Source: Alligator mississippiensis (lineage: Eukaryota > Chordata > Crocodylia > Alligatoridae). From it: 64,000 bases of DNA. Positions 10,891-21,774 of the stretch are shown here, one piece after another; position 1 is the stretch's first letter, and every line of letters starts with the position of its first letter. A program made the position numbers and the translations under genes. The stretch spans positions 92,341,261 to 92,405,260 of the forward strand of contig NC_081829.1 of assembly GCF_030867095.1 (NCBI RefSeq), written 5' to 3'. The notes below the pieces were generated by a model that ran no database searches, was not told the origin of the DNA, and was given only the letters and a program-made list of their open reading frames with translations.

Positions 10891-12272
10891 TTCCAGTGAG
10901 GTGCCCTTTGTTCAGCTCCATCAGCAAAGATGCTGAAAAAATAGAAACTGAAGACATTTGGAGACACTTCAGATGAGTTAGCTCATAACATGGAGGACTT
11001 TAGGAGTTGACTTCAGTGGGAGTTCATCTTGCATGAACAGGCCCATAGAAATCAGAGCTAGAAAAGTAATTTCCTACTATCCTGTCATATTCTATTTTAA
11101 ATAACCAAATTAGCACAGCTTCCACCTTTACCTGTAAGGATTATTTGCAGTTCATTAGACCTCAGTAGAAAGAAATTCTCCTGGTAGCCTTCATATTTTA
11201 GAAAGGATGGTATTAAATTAGACAGTATGGGTGCAGATAAAAGTGTAGATCCCTGCTCTAACTCATGGTGCTTTGCAGGAAGTGCCATGAGTTACAACGA
11301 TCACCTGGACCCTATAGACACTTGCTATTGGGTCCTGAGGGATCCAGGTGCAGTTTAGAGTGGCTGCAAATCTTCAGCTGCTCTCCCCTTGCCCCACCTG
11401 CTCCCTCCCATCCCCAGTGCTGTCTTTCTATTTTGAAGGGGGAAGGAGTGGGGGAAGCTCATTGTGGGGGTTCGGTGGCTGGTGCTAGATAGTGCTAGAG
11501 CTGGATGGAGCCCACCCACCTTGGGGGGGGGCGGGGCAGTCCAATCTACCCACCCCACCCTCCAGCGCCAGCTGGACAACCTCCAGAACAAGCTCCCTCT
11601 GCTCCGTTCCCTTCTCCCTTTCTGAAGTGAAAATAACGACTTACATAAATTATTTTTATTTTGTTAAAAAAAAAAGTCCTTTGGAATGATGAGCTGAATT
11701 CTATTCTTCTACGGTACAAATCCAGTGCAGCCCCACTGCAGTCAATGTGCCAGAATTGCAGTTGCTCCTGATTTATACTAGACATAAGAATTTGGCTCAA
11801 CATCTTTTGCTTAAAATTTATTGCTTTCTCTCATTCCCTCTTTCCCTGAAGGGCAGCTTAATACAATAGACTGAATAACAAAAGAAAAATAATTGCTTTC
11901 CAAGCCATTCTAAAAACATAAAGCTTTCCTTCCCACCACAACTTTTAGTAATTTTGGTGCTTTTCTTTAAATACTGTTAATGATGACAAAGTTCTTAACC
12001 TCTGAGGGGTTTTAAAAAGCACCCAACTCTAACCAGATTAAAAGAAATTCATCTTTCAAGCACTAGGCCTGACAGACCTGTCTCCTGAAGCATTCAGTGG
12101 TGATTCTGCCAAAACAAACTTCTAGCACTTTGGCAGCCCTGGTAATACTGTACCTGCTGAACTGATTAGGTAATACTAACACAGCAGGAAATGTAAAGAA
12201 GAAAAGAGGAATAGAAAACCTTGAGTTGGCAATTGTTTCCTGGAAAGGGCAAGAGAAGATCTCTAGGCATCA
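10891..12272. other. Unassigned non-coding stretch
   Basis: No gene is seen. A run of nine G in 'cttggggggggggcggggcag' sits near 11520-11540. At 11722-11800 the words 'actgcagtcaatgtgcc' and 'cctgatttatactag' belong to the recurrent motif family. The frames of 63-85 codons around 11265-11803 overlap on both strands and show no domain. Confidence 0.45.
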
Positions 12273-12380
12273 AAGGCTAAGTATAAACATTCAAAAAGCC
12301 CGAGGCAGAATTGATTCAATCTATGTGAGTTTCTTTAAGCTGCAGAGATTGGATCGCGAGCGAACAGATCAGGATATTAG
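12273..12380. mobile_element. Partial copy of the ggctaag element
   Basis: 'aggctaagtataaacattca' followed by 'aaaagcccgaggc' and 'ttaagctgcagagattg' repeats, in the same orientation and order, the left ~100 bp of the element at 5589-6469. No right end is found, so this is a truncated or deleted copy. It supports the idea that 5589 marks a real terminus. Confidence 0.7.
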
Positions 12381-13009
12381 TGTTCATGTACAGCAGTAAT
12401 TTCTCTTTCATAGTGCGACAATGAAATAAAAAAGAGTTGATTGCAAATCAACCCACATGACTGGTCTTGGAAGGCAAAGGCAGAACACTTTGATTCTGCC
12501 ATCCATTTTTGTGCTGCTTGGAATTTTCAACACATGTGATTGGACCCATGATACTATTTCAGGAACAAGACACTCCTTACCAAAAAGAAAAGTTATTTCA
12601 TGCACTTACAAAATAAACCGTCCATGACTGAAAAACTATACGAGGGGGATCGTATTGCCACCACCTCTGCTACGGGAAGCGGTGGCTGAACACTAAATTA
12701 GGTGCAGATCCTCAGCCAACTTTAAAGCTGTTTCACAACTGTTCAGGATCTGGCCCTTATATATAACACTGTGTGTGAATGAACACACAAATGACAATTG
12801 CATAGAGAGAGACGTATCTTTTTCTACTGTACCCAGAATATATGCAGTAGAGAAAACATTCTGCTCTCTGAAGTCAAACTTAGAAGAAAAGACCATGCTG
12901 CAATTAACATGTTGCTGGGAATTTAGTACCATTTTGATATGTGGCTTAATTTCACCCTCTTTGCTCAGGGTTTTCTATATGAAAAATATGGAAAAAAAAA
13001 CAGTACATG
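12381..13009. other. Unassigned non-coding stretch
   Basis: No gene or repeat was recognised; the stretch ends at the left target copy of the next hAT. Confidence 0.45.
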
Positions 13010-13017
13010 CTCTAAAT

Positions 13018-13856
13018 AAGGGATAGGCAATTATTGCAGCTGGAGGGCTGCTTAACAAATTTTGGTGAGCTGTCAAGGCCTGTAAGGGTAGCCCTGCCCC
13101 CTGACAGTTGCTTCACCCCATGGTTGACATCTTGGGACCTGAAGTCCCATCCCTAACCCCTTTGCCACCAGAAGTCCCTCCCCTTGCCCCAGAAGTACTC
13201 CTTTTGAAAGGGGGTGGGAGGAGTTGCCATCTTGAAACTGGAAAAAAAAATCATACACTAAAAAAATAAATAAATAAATAGAATCAAACTACTATAAAAC
13301 TTATTTTCATGTTATTAAAAAAAATACTTTTGTCCTGATTTATATGCATTTGCATAGTGTATCTAGAGGCAATTGCATAATAGCTCAAAATATACTTTTA
13401 CTCTTCTATATTATGTGTGTGTAGGGGTAATGGGGTGTGTGTGGGGGCTGTGTGGTTGGGGAGTGGGTGTGAGGGTATGGTAGGGTACGGGGGGGTGTTT
13501 GTGGAGTGTGGGTTTTGTGAGTGGGGTGTGTGGAGTAGGGTGGGAGTAGAGGGGTATGGGATATGTGGGTATGGTAATGGAGGGTGGGAGTGTGCGTGAG
13601 GGCATGGTGAAGGGTGGGGGGTGTGGGAGGGTGTCAGTGTGTGTGTGGATATGGTAGGGGTGTGGAAGTGTGTGTGGATGAGCGTGGGTTTATGGTGGGG
13701 GGGGTGTGGGACTGTGTGTGGGGGCTGTGGGTGTGTTCGGGGTATGGTGGGAGGTGGGGAGCCATCCCTGCCCATCCTGTTCTGGCTGTAGTGTACAGGT
13801 CCTGGCTGCAAGGCTGGAGCCCATATGGCATGCAGGCCATAATATGCCTACCCCTG
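13018..13856 (-). mobile_element. Non-autonomous hAT element, 839 bp
   Basis: Perfect 8-bp target duplication ctctaaat (13010-13017 and 13857-13864). The left end 'aagggataggcaattattgc' and reverse-complemented right end 'caggggtaggcatattatgg' are the terminal inverted repeats. The first ~150 bp (gagggctgcttaacaaattttgg, ctgacagttgc, acatcttgggacctgaag) match the reverse complement of the right part of the hAT at 21775-23013, so it is the same family in the opposite orientation. The interior has expanded into a GT/G-rich array. Confidence 0.9.
13415..13760. repeat. GT/G-rich minisatellite within the hAT
   Basis: Irregular units built from 'gtgtgtggg', 'gggtatggt' and 'gggagtg' words run for about 350 bp. 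The plus strand is almost free of C. It explains the spurious 137-codon Pro/His/Thr frame on the minus strand. Many GGG and GGGG tracts give it quadruplex-forming potential. Confidence 0.85.
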
Positions 13857-13864
13857 CTCTAAAT

Positions 13865-14145
13865 GGATATATAAGATGGGCTACTTAAATTGGATAGTGC
13901 TGTATTCCTTACAATTGTGATGATAACATAACATAACTGTAAAGATACTGTATGAGAAGAAATAACTCATAAAGATGTCAGAAGATTAAAGGCTGAAGAC
14001 TTTAGAGGTGACCATGAAGCATGTAACAGAGTGACTCAATTATGGAACATACTGCTCCATTTAGGCACAATGTACTCAGGACTGAAAATTGTAGTGACCT
14101 CACTCATACGCAGATTATTTGGTGTATAGTTTCATTAACTGTTCT
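13865..14145. other. Unassigned short gap
   Basis: No gene or repeat was recognised between the hAT and the next repeat. Confidence 0.4.
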
Positions 14146-14300
14146 TCATTATTTATTTATTTATTAGATTTACATGTCATGCTCCCCAGAAAAGGCTTGG
14201 AGTGCCTTACCGTAAAAATACAAGGTACTTTATAAAAACAGATAAAATATTAAAATCTAGTATGTAAAAGCAATACACTCCCAAACATTGCCTCAAAACT
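14146..14300 (+). repeat. Interspersed repeat starting (ttta)n
   Basis: The layout 'ttatttatttatttattaga', then 'tttacatgtcatgctcccc', 'aaaaggcttggagtgcctta' and 'ataaaaacagataaaatatt' follows a widespread sauropsid repeat whose consensus contains a (TTTA)n head, 'ttagatttatatgccgccc' and 'ggctcagggcggctta'. I cannot name the family with confidence. Confidence 0.45.
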
Positions 14301-16337
14301 TAAGCTGTCCTACTAAAAGCCTGCCTAAACATCAGTTCTGGACGATGCTGGCCAAAAATATATATATATTCCAGGCAGGCAGGCAGACAAAACTGCAAAT
14401 ATATATTTCCTCATTGCAATTCAAAAATAAAATCAGATTTTGAAAATTTTCAACCATACCTAGAAATGACCAAAAACCCAAGAATAAAAGTATGAAATAT
14501 ATTCTGAATCTTCTCTTTCATGTTTTCAATCAGAAATGAAAATTTCAACCAGATCTAAATTTCAGCCACGTTTCTTAGTGTAGATAAACACACACATATA
14601 TCAAAATAACAGATTTGATTCCTGTTGCTTGTACTGGATCAAATATCAGATCAAAGCTTTGTAATTTGTAATTAGAGGAGAAGGTGGACCCCATTTCCTG
14701 CATGAAGCAGTACTGGTTTCTGTGGGGCTCTGCCACAGGGATCTTTTTGGTTCATACTGAAGTACTGTAGGTGACATATATGTGAATCCCATTGAGTTAG
14801 CCAGACGAGGTAAGAAAATAAAGGCATGCTGGATCCTAGGATTGTAAAGCAAATGTGAACTAGCTTTCGCAGTTACTACCACTGAATATATAGCAACAAA
14901 GCAGAGCTAGTGCTGGCTCTCACAGTTTGTTAAATCATTCTTATAAAGGCACATAGTACATTTCATAGTACGTCAGCAAGCAAGACATTCTCCATTTAAA
15001 GCATCCATGAGACCTGAACTTGAACCAAAGTTGAAACAAACACCATCACAGATAGTGCCCCAAGATTAGACAATGTTTTGAAATAGAGTTTCACGTAAGT
15101 CTTCTTTCCTCTGAGGAGTAAGTTATCACCAGTTCTGCAAACAGAAGAGAATATCATACATTTCCCAGAGTATAAAGGACTCCACTTACAGAATATCAAG
15201 CCAAAATCAGAGTGATCTGTGTGCCCTGTTTACTTTAGTTGTCTATCTCAGGTTAATTAAGCCATCACTTTTGCTCTGGGCCAAAGGATAATATTTATGA
15301 AGGTTCAGACCACCAAATGGTTATGATTTTCATACATACATGCATCATGCCTATGCACAAACACATATAGAAGTCTGAATGTTTCTCCCTTTGGGGATTA
15401 GATGAAATCAAAGAGTACTGATGGGCAATTACAGTTTGAATACTTTGAAACATATTGGGCTTGTAGGCAAATCTGCCATTTAACAACAACACACACTGAG
15501 CACTTGGACAAAATTTTACCAGAGGTTATGCCACCTCCAAATACCCTAGAAATACTTTAGTAAGGAGAACATAGCAGTTATTTAATAATGGGAAGAAATA
15601 CTACCTAAGGATTCTAGGAAAACCTACTAGCTTGTAGGTCAAGTAACTATTATAAAGAAAACATATTTAATTTGCAAAGGCTGGTGGTATCACCCATCAT
15701 TTTTTGTTATTTTCCATCCTAATTTAAAAACATTTCAACAGTTGACAAATAAAATTGAAACTTGCTTCAGAGTCTTATAAATAATTTAAAGGCCAGCTGT
15801 CTGTAAATTCAAGGAGACTGATGCTTCTCTCACTATGAATAAACTGTGAAAAGCATTTTTTAAAGATTTTCTTAAAATGATTTGTTTTTACTGTATTTGC
15901 AGATATATATCATTTTGAAGCTGCCTGGTTTTTAGCCTTGCCAACAAAACCATAGTTTGTGTAATAACATAAAATAGTTATCAATCTGCTGTAACATGGT
16001 TTAACAATCAGATAAGACACTCACATATTTAATTGTTAAACACGCAAGTTCCTTTGCTGATTGTTAAAGCAAAGTTTGTTATGCACAATTCATGTGTCTT
16101 GATAGTCTAACCAGGGCTGTTTATCAGTGATTTGGGTGCCACTTGCTGCAGGTCCAGAAACGTCAGTTGTAATGAGACGGGTATTAGTTTGCTTTTTTCC
16201 AGATACTTTGTTTTATTTCATCATTTGTTTGTGGTTTTCTACCATCTCCTGAACTCTCAAAAATGGGTAGTTGTAAGAGCAAGCCAAAAATTGCTATTAT
16301 ATTTCAAGCCTGATTGGAACAAGAGGCTAGATTATGA
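14301..16337. other. Unassigned AT-rich stretch
   Basis: 14390-14575 is rich in words such as 'ttttgaaaattttcaacc' and 'gaaatgaaaatttcaacc', as are 20918-21060 and 39740-40000, and may be one decayed repeat family. The remainder is unique-looking with no coding signal. Confidence 0.45.
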
Positions 16338-16410
16338 TTTTTAGGGATGCTCTGGAGCAAAGATGGTGAATAATTCCAAATCTAGAATCACCCTCAAGAA
16401 GCCATAGACA
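16338..16410 (+). repeat. 72-bp uncharacterised repeat, copy A
   Basis: From 'tttttagggatgctctggag' through 'ccctcaagaagccatagaca' this segment is found in reverse complement at 20841-20912 with only a few differences (agatgg/aggatgg, tctagaatc/tctaggatc). Flanking sequence does not match. No transposon ends were recognised. Confidence 0.85.
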
Positions 16411-16459
16411 TACCCTTGCATCTCCTTCTTCCTGAGAGTCATTACTTACTGATGACACC

Positions 16460-16555
16460 CCTCAGCACTAAATTAATATTAAATTAACATAATTAATTTA
16501 GCATTAACTTATTTAATGTTAAATTAAACGTTAATTTAATGTTAACAGTAAATAC
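16460..16555. repeat. TTAA-rich low-complexity tract
   Basis: A run of 'aaattaatattaaattaaca', 'ttaatttagcattaac' and 'aatgttaaattaaac' words, many self-complementary. It borders the MITE at 16564. Confidence 0.7.
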
Positions 16556-16563
16556 GTAATATA

Positions 16564-16862
16564 GGCTGCATCCAGACATTTAGGGGCATGTGGTCTGTGG
16601 CACTGCAAAGAGGTTTGCAGTGCCACAAGCCGCACGTGGTGAATGTTAAAACGTGCCCTGTGCTGCTGACCAGGCCTCTGTGCTGTCCGACTTGTGTCCC
16701 AGCTGCTCCAGCCCACCAGGTAAGACTGCTGGGACCAGCACCAGTGCTAGCCCCAGCCTCTAGCTCTCCTTGGCTGAAGAGCCAGGAGGAGCAGGACAAT
16801 TTGTCCCGCAATGAAGTGCATGTGCACCAATTTGTGCACACTCCTGCATGTCTGGATGTAGC
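16564..16862. mobile_element. Probable MITE with internal hairpin
   Basis: The left end 'ggctgcatccagacatttag' and reverse-complemented right end 'gctacatccagacatgcagg' form terminal inverted repeats. Near the left end lies a perfect 14-bp hairpin (16596-16609 with 16614-16627, tgtggcactgcaaa, 4-nt loop), and the complementarity extends imperfectly outward. No transposase. No clear target duplication was found. Confidence 0.65.
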
Positions 16863-16948
16863 ATGTCTCTAGCTCCTCTGTAAGGTGGTTCATTGCAAGT
16901 GACACCTTAACCCTGAGAAAGTATTTCAAAAACATGCATTTTTATATG

Positions 16949-17519
16949 TTGCAGGGGTTTAGGTTGTAGCCGTGTTGGTCTAAGGATATAGGCAGACAAG
17001 GTTCCTTGGGTGAATTTGATATCTTTTATTAGACACCACCTACTACAAAGAACTACAAGAAGATCCTACTCCCCTTTTCACCAAAAAACTCAACAATACC
17101 ATCAAATCATTTCCACCAAGATTACAAGAAAAACTATAGACCTTGATCCCCCCGCTACCTAACCCAGGGACTTTTTACATGCTCCCTAAAATCCACAAAC
17201 AAGGGAACCCTGGCAGACCTATCATATCCAACCATGGGACCCTAACTGAGGAAATATCAGGTTTTGTTGAATCCATCCTAAAACCGCTTGTCACCCACAG
17301 AGCAAGTTTTGTCCAAGACACCACAGACTTGCTACGGAAACTTAAAAACATAGACCACCTTCCCAGCAACACACGCCTAGCCACCATGGACGTTACCAGC
17401 CTATATACCAACATCCCACACCAGGATGGCATCCATGCCTGCCTTACATATCTACAAGAACAAGAATTTGGGTTGGTCTAATAAAAGATATCAAATTCAC
17501 CCAAGGAACCTGGTCTGCC
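16949..17519 (+). mobile_element. Penelope-like element with inverted ends, 571 bp
   Basis: It is flanked by a perfect 14-bp direct repeat tgcatttttatatg (16935-16948 and 17520-17533), interpreted as a target-site duplication. The left end contains 'ggttgtagccgtgttggtct' and then a 44-bp arm (16991-17034). The right end is the inverted copy of that arm (17476-17519) with 43 of 44 bases identical. Between them lies a fragment of the Penelope-type reverse transcriptase. The rest of the RT and the GIY-YIG endonuclease are absent. Penelope elements are known for terminal repeats in direct or inverted arrangement. The high arm identity and intact target duplication suggest a fairly recent insertion. 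Confidence 0.88.
17035..17478 (+). pseudogene. Penelope-type reverse transcriptase fragment
   Basis: In the frame starting 'TYYKELQEDPTPL' and ending 'LTYLQEQEFGLV' there is only one stop (tag near 17137) in about 147 codons. Diagnostic blocks are 'FYMLPKIHKQGNPGRPI' (family 'LPKIHKP..PGRPIVS'), 'FVQDTTDLLRKL' and 'LATMDVTSLYTNIPHQDG' (family 'ATLDVTSLYTNIPH.DG', RT motif A with its catalytic Asp). The part with the second pair of catalytic aspartates (YxDD) and the endonuclease is missing because the frame runs into the inverted terminal arm. It cannot encode an active enzyme. An RT of the related telomerase/LTR type is excluded by the PKIHK...GRPI block. Confidence 0.9.
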
Positions 17520-17789
17520 TGCATTTTTATATGACACTTTTACAGTGGGTTTTGGATAATAACTTATACACAAATTGCAAGGGTCAGCTGTTCAAAAGAC
17601 CTCATATTTGAGTAAGTGCATGCAAATTGGGCAGTTCTTTGCATGTACCAGCTGATTAATGATAACTGTAAATGCACATATGTAAATCAGTATTTGCATG
17701 TATGGTCACTTGTTTTGCAAGTACAAATCTTCAACCTGGGTGTAAAAAGTAGTTAGACTTACAAGTTTTGTCATAAGAATTAAGGGAGC

Positions 17790-17790
<1 letters not shown>

Positions 17791-17832
<42 letters not shown>
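17791..17832. repeat. (AC)n microsatellite
   Basis: About 20 uninterrupted AC dinucleotides. Confidence 0.98.
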
Positions 17833-17833
<1 letters not shown>

Positions 17834-20529
17834 TTTGTATCTTATTACATTTACCTTTCCCTATGTGCAGAAATGTATGTATCCCTCTGACTGACAAGTC
17901 TTTTGATTAGCAGAAAGACACTGGCACAGACTGCCAGTTGCTGGAGTCCCTCCTCTATGGTGAGATTTGTCATGTGTGCTCCTTGTAAACCCCTAGAGAT
18001 GAAACGCTAATTGGTCTCAGTTCACAGGCAGCACAGTAGCTCTACCAGATAACACAAATGTAAAACAGTATGTGACAATGTTAAGCTCTTTCTGGTGGAA
18101 GCTAGTTTTTGTATATTATTACATTAGCTGGATCTTCATGCTGTTCTTTCATTGAGAGATCTCCTTGGTGAAGAAACAGATACCAATGAACTGTAAAACC
18201 ACCTAGTTCTTATCACATTTTGAGGAAAAGCATTTGCTTGCTTGGCTGATTCTCAAGAATTTTTTCCTGAACGACTTAACTTTTCAGAAGTTTATGAACG
18301 CAGACAAATTGACAAAGATAGTGGGAACTAGCTACTGACAACAATTTTTCAGGTCCATTCAGCATTTCTTCTAGTTCTTCACAAGTTATTTGATTTTAAA
18401 TATATTATTTTGCATTTTCAGTGTTATTTAACTGAGCTTGGTAGACAATATCCATGTAGCAGGCAAACAGACAAAGAATATTGTAGCTGTGAAAGGAGTG
18501 TACTAACAGAAGGGAGTCAAATGTGCACTGTTGCTCTGGCTACTGGAATAGCAAATACTCTGAAAAGATGGTTTTAGTCAGACGAAGGCAAAGACAATTT
18601 GATTTAATCTTATAAATGTTTTATGTCAAATGCTGTCTGATACTAATAACCCTCTGAAAGGCAACATTCCCAACAGGCCATCTCACAAATGTGCCTACTG
18701 GACTACAACAGGTCCAGAGAGTAAAGAGGCAGCATCTCCACTCCCTTGTGTTGCGGGATGCAGAGTTACACTCGCATGTGACTTGGAATCCTCTAAACAG
18801 CTCCAGTGTCTACTAGTAAAGAGGGGGCAAAAAGTGCCTGATTTTTCTAATACTATTAAATGGAAAGCCACTCTCTCCAGTTTCATCCCTACAAGTTATG
18901 AAAACCAGAAAAAACTTTAAAGCAGTCTTTATGCAATAACGGAGGAAAGGCAAGGGAAAAGCACGGGTTTAAATTAAAGGTGCCATCTATGCATACAAGC
19001 ATCTGCAAAAAATAGGATTATGTATACACCAATGTTTGCCATGCTGTTTGGAGACATTCCTAAAACGGGTCACCATGTCCATACCTGGACTTCTTTCTTG
19101 GCACAACCATTCATGCACTGTGTTGGCTTCTTGACATCTAAGCAGGTTGCACAGTTGTGTCCTTTACCAATTTTCAGATTACCCTGCGGTCTTATACACC
19201 CTAATGCCAATTAGGCTGCACTGGCCCTTCAAAGTGAGAGCAAAGCCTAGTAACCTACTGACCTGCTGTGGAACACATGGTTCTATAACATAGCAACGCC
19301 AAACAAAGAGAAGCGTGTTACTGCTCTGTCTCTACAAAAGTCAATAGTAAGTATGCTGACCCCAATGACTTGAATGGGTGTGGTAGAAAACATATAAACC
19401 CCATGTCAAATCAGAGCAGAATAATTGGCAAAGAGTGATCATAACTCTAACAAAGACAGTGTTCCACTCATTCCTTTTTTTTCCTAAATCATCCACTTCT
19501 CTGTGCTTGGAAAACAGTTGTTCAATTTGCTTAGTAAAATATTCTAGGATTTGCTATTAAATGCTAGGAAAACATGGCATTCATAGCTTTAGGGAACGAA
19601 TCTTGTAGAAGGCAGGTAACATTCTTGACCTGTCTTCCCCCATCCAGTCCTTCACCTCATTCTGTCCCTTTGATATTCCTTCATGGATATCTCATTGGCC
19701 ACCCAATAAGGAGCACAGGTAGGAGTGGAAAGGAGATGTCTGTGATTATGTCATATGGTAAAGTATTTGGTGGTTTTGAAGTTATTAAAAGGGGAAAGAC
19801 TGTAATAGGTCAGGGTAGCTAAAGACTTCTAGGACATAAGTCTGAATCTTATTCTGTTTCCTTGTGACTTAGTCAGTTTCATTTGACATCTATTAATTGG
19901 TCTTGGTGAAATGAATCTAGTGAATTCAGTCTAGTTTTTAATGAGCGTGTCACAGAATGTATCATCATAAATGATACCCTGGTTGACGGCTCCAGCAGGG
20001 AAAGAAATAAGCAGGGAGACTGAACTCCCATGTTTCCGGTGGAAATGATCCTTCTGAAGAAAAACTTGCTAAACAGAACAAGAGAGCTTTGTCTATTACT
20101 GTCAAATGCATCTATTTTGTCTATAAACAGAGGGCTTGTGCCTCCCTGGCAGTTAATCCATCACCTCTCCACAAGCTACACTCAACTAATTTCCTTTTTC
20201 AAAAGATAGCCCATTGGGAGTGCTAATCTGAATTTACATGTTTAGCAGGGAGACACACTTAGTGATGGCACATCCCTTCTTGAAGTTTACACATGCAGTG
20301 CCCACAAAGGACCTAAAATAGGTTTGCAAGATCAAATTAGCATCACTTCTGCCTTTACTTTAAGACTGAAGTTGGAAAGACAATACAACTAATTTGTGGG
20401 GGAACTTGAGAAGGAAAGGAAGGAAGTAGGACATGCTGCAATCAGGGACAAGTGCCAGGTGAAATTGTGATAAATAATAAACCTGGTGAAAAATGGAGTT
20501 TGGGGGGATAGAAGGGGAGAGGAATGGGG
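17833..20529. other. Unassigned non-coding stretch
   Basis: About 2.7 kb with no recognised gene or repeat end. Frames of up to 96 codons (for example 18630-18920) show no domain and are not flanked by convincing splice signals. Confidence 0.45.
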
Positions 20530-20814
20530 GCTCTGAAACCTGCTGGCACAGGGAGGCAGGAATAGCCCCAGGGTCCCAGGCCAGAAGCCCTTGCTAGGCA
20601 GAGGCTTCCACTGGTGGGGAGGCGTGGCAGGCCTTGCTGCTGTGGCTGCTTAGTCCTGCCGCCAGCTCTCCCTGGGTCCTACTGCCACTGGCTCCTGTTA
20701 TCTTTGACAGGCAGCCAGAGGCAGATAAATATTAATTTTCTAAATTTTTTAGGGTCCCCATGAGCCAGATAGAATGGCCTGGTGGACTGGATTCAGCCCA
20801 TGAGCTGTACTTTG
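20530..20814 (-). mobile_element. Truncated hAT copy, inverted to 21775
   Basis: This is the reverse complement of 21788-22075 of the complete hAT downstream, from 'gaaacctgctgg' through 'gataaatattaattttctaa' to 'cccatgagctgtac'. Homology stops 10-15 bp before the expected terminus, and the next recognisable unit is the 72-bp repeat copy B. Arms of this size about 970 bp apart make a large inverted repeat. Confidence 0.88.
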
Positions 20815-20840
20815 GAAAATCTTTCTTCCTTTTTTTCTCT

Positions 20841-20912
20841 GTCTATGGCTTCTTGAGGGTGATCCTAGATTTGGAATTATTCACCATCCTTGCTCCAGAG
20901 CATCCCTAAAAA
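20841..20912 (-). repeat. 72-bp uncharacterised repeat, copy B
   Basis: Reverse-complement partner of 16338-16410. It begins 'gtctatggcttcttgagggt' and ends 'gagcatccctaaaaa'. It lies directly next to the truncated hAT copy. Confidence 0.85.
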
Positions 20913-21766
20913 TTTTGAAAGTTTTTCAACATTTATTTTCAACATTTCCTCAGTGAAATGCTTTGCTTCATTTTGGAAAGGCTGAAACATTTTTATTTTT
21001 AGTTTCAATATGAAACTGTTCAACTTTTTTTTTAAATGGCCTTTTTTTGTTTTAAAACAAACCGGGTTAAAAAAGGGTCAAAAACAGTTAAATTACCTAA
21101 AAATTATGCTAAACGGGATTCTGGTGGGGTTATTTTTAGACCACTGATACACTTAAAATATTTCTGTTTTTTTCTGATCCACAGAGAGGTTTTTCTGGAT
21201 GTATTGGTTCAGCTGCTGAACCAAAAAAATCCTTTATTCTGCCAGCTCTGGGCTGAATAAGAGCCTAACGACAGTAACACCCACCACCACAGGAATAGAA
21301 GAGAAAGCATGAAAAAGGGAGCAGGGAGAGAGGACAGCAACTGTCCCTTTTACAGCTTCAGGGCAGAAACATGCACTCACCACCCACATACAGTACATTA
21401 GCCAAAGGGCTTGGACAGATGCTGTTGATGTGTGTCAATGGCAGTAGAGGAAGATAGGAATAGAGCAGCAGTGGGAAGCGTGCCAGCCGGAGCTGCTTTA
21501 TCTTCTGCAACTCTTTTCTTCCCACAACCCAGGAACTAATCAACCCAGAGAGCAGGGAATAACTTGAGTTACCTTCCCCCACTCCTCCACAGACAACTGA
21601 AACACCCTCTGCCTTTGTGAGCCTGCCTTTCATTTTCATAATTCTAAGATCATAGAGTCTATATTTCAGCAGCACACAAATGGACTAGGCATTATTATGT
21701 AGCCATTAGAGCTCTGAACTCCATATGAAATACAGTACTACATTCTTCCGCCAGCATGAAGCATTC
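20913..21766. other. Unassigned spacer between hAT copies
   Basis: 20918-21060 carries the 'tttcaac', 'gaaacattttta' and 'tgaaactgttcaac' words shared with 14390-14575 and 39740-40000. The rest is unassigned, and no coding signal is seen. Confidence 0.45.
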
Positions 21767-21774
21767 CTCTAAGA

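Noticed and set aside
13398..13811. 137-codon minus-strand frame rich in His, Pro and Thr
   Set aside because: It is the translation of the GT/G-rich array within a hAT; all periodicity is explained by the DNA repeat.
17143..17481. 112-codon frame as a telomerase-type RT gene
   Set aside because: The PKIHK...GRPI and MDVTSLYTNIPH blocks and the inverted terminal arms identify a Penelope-like fragment.
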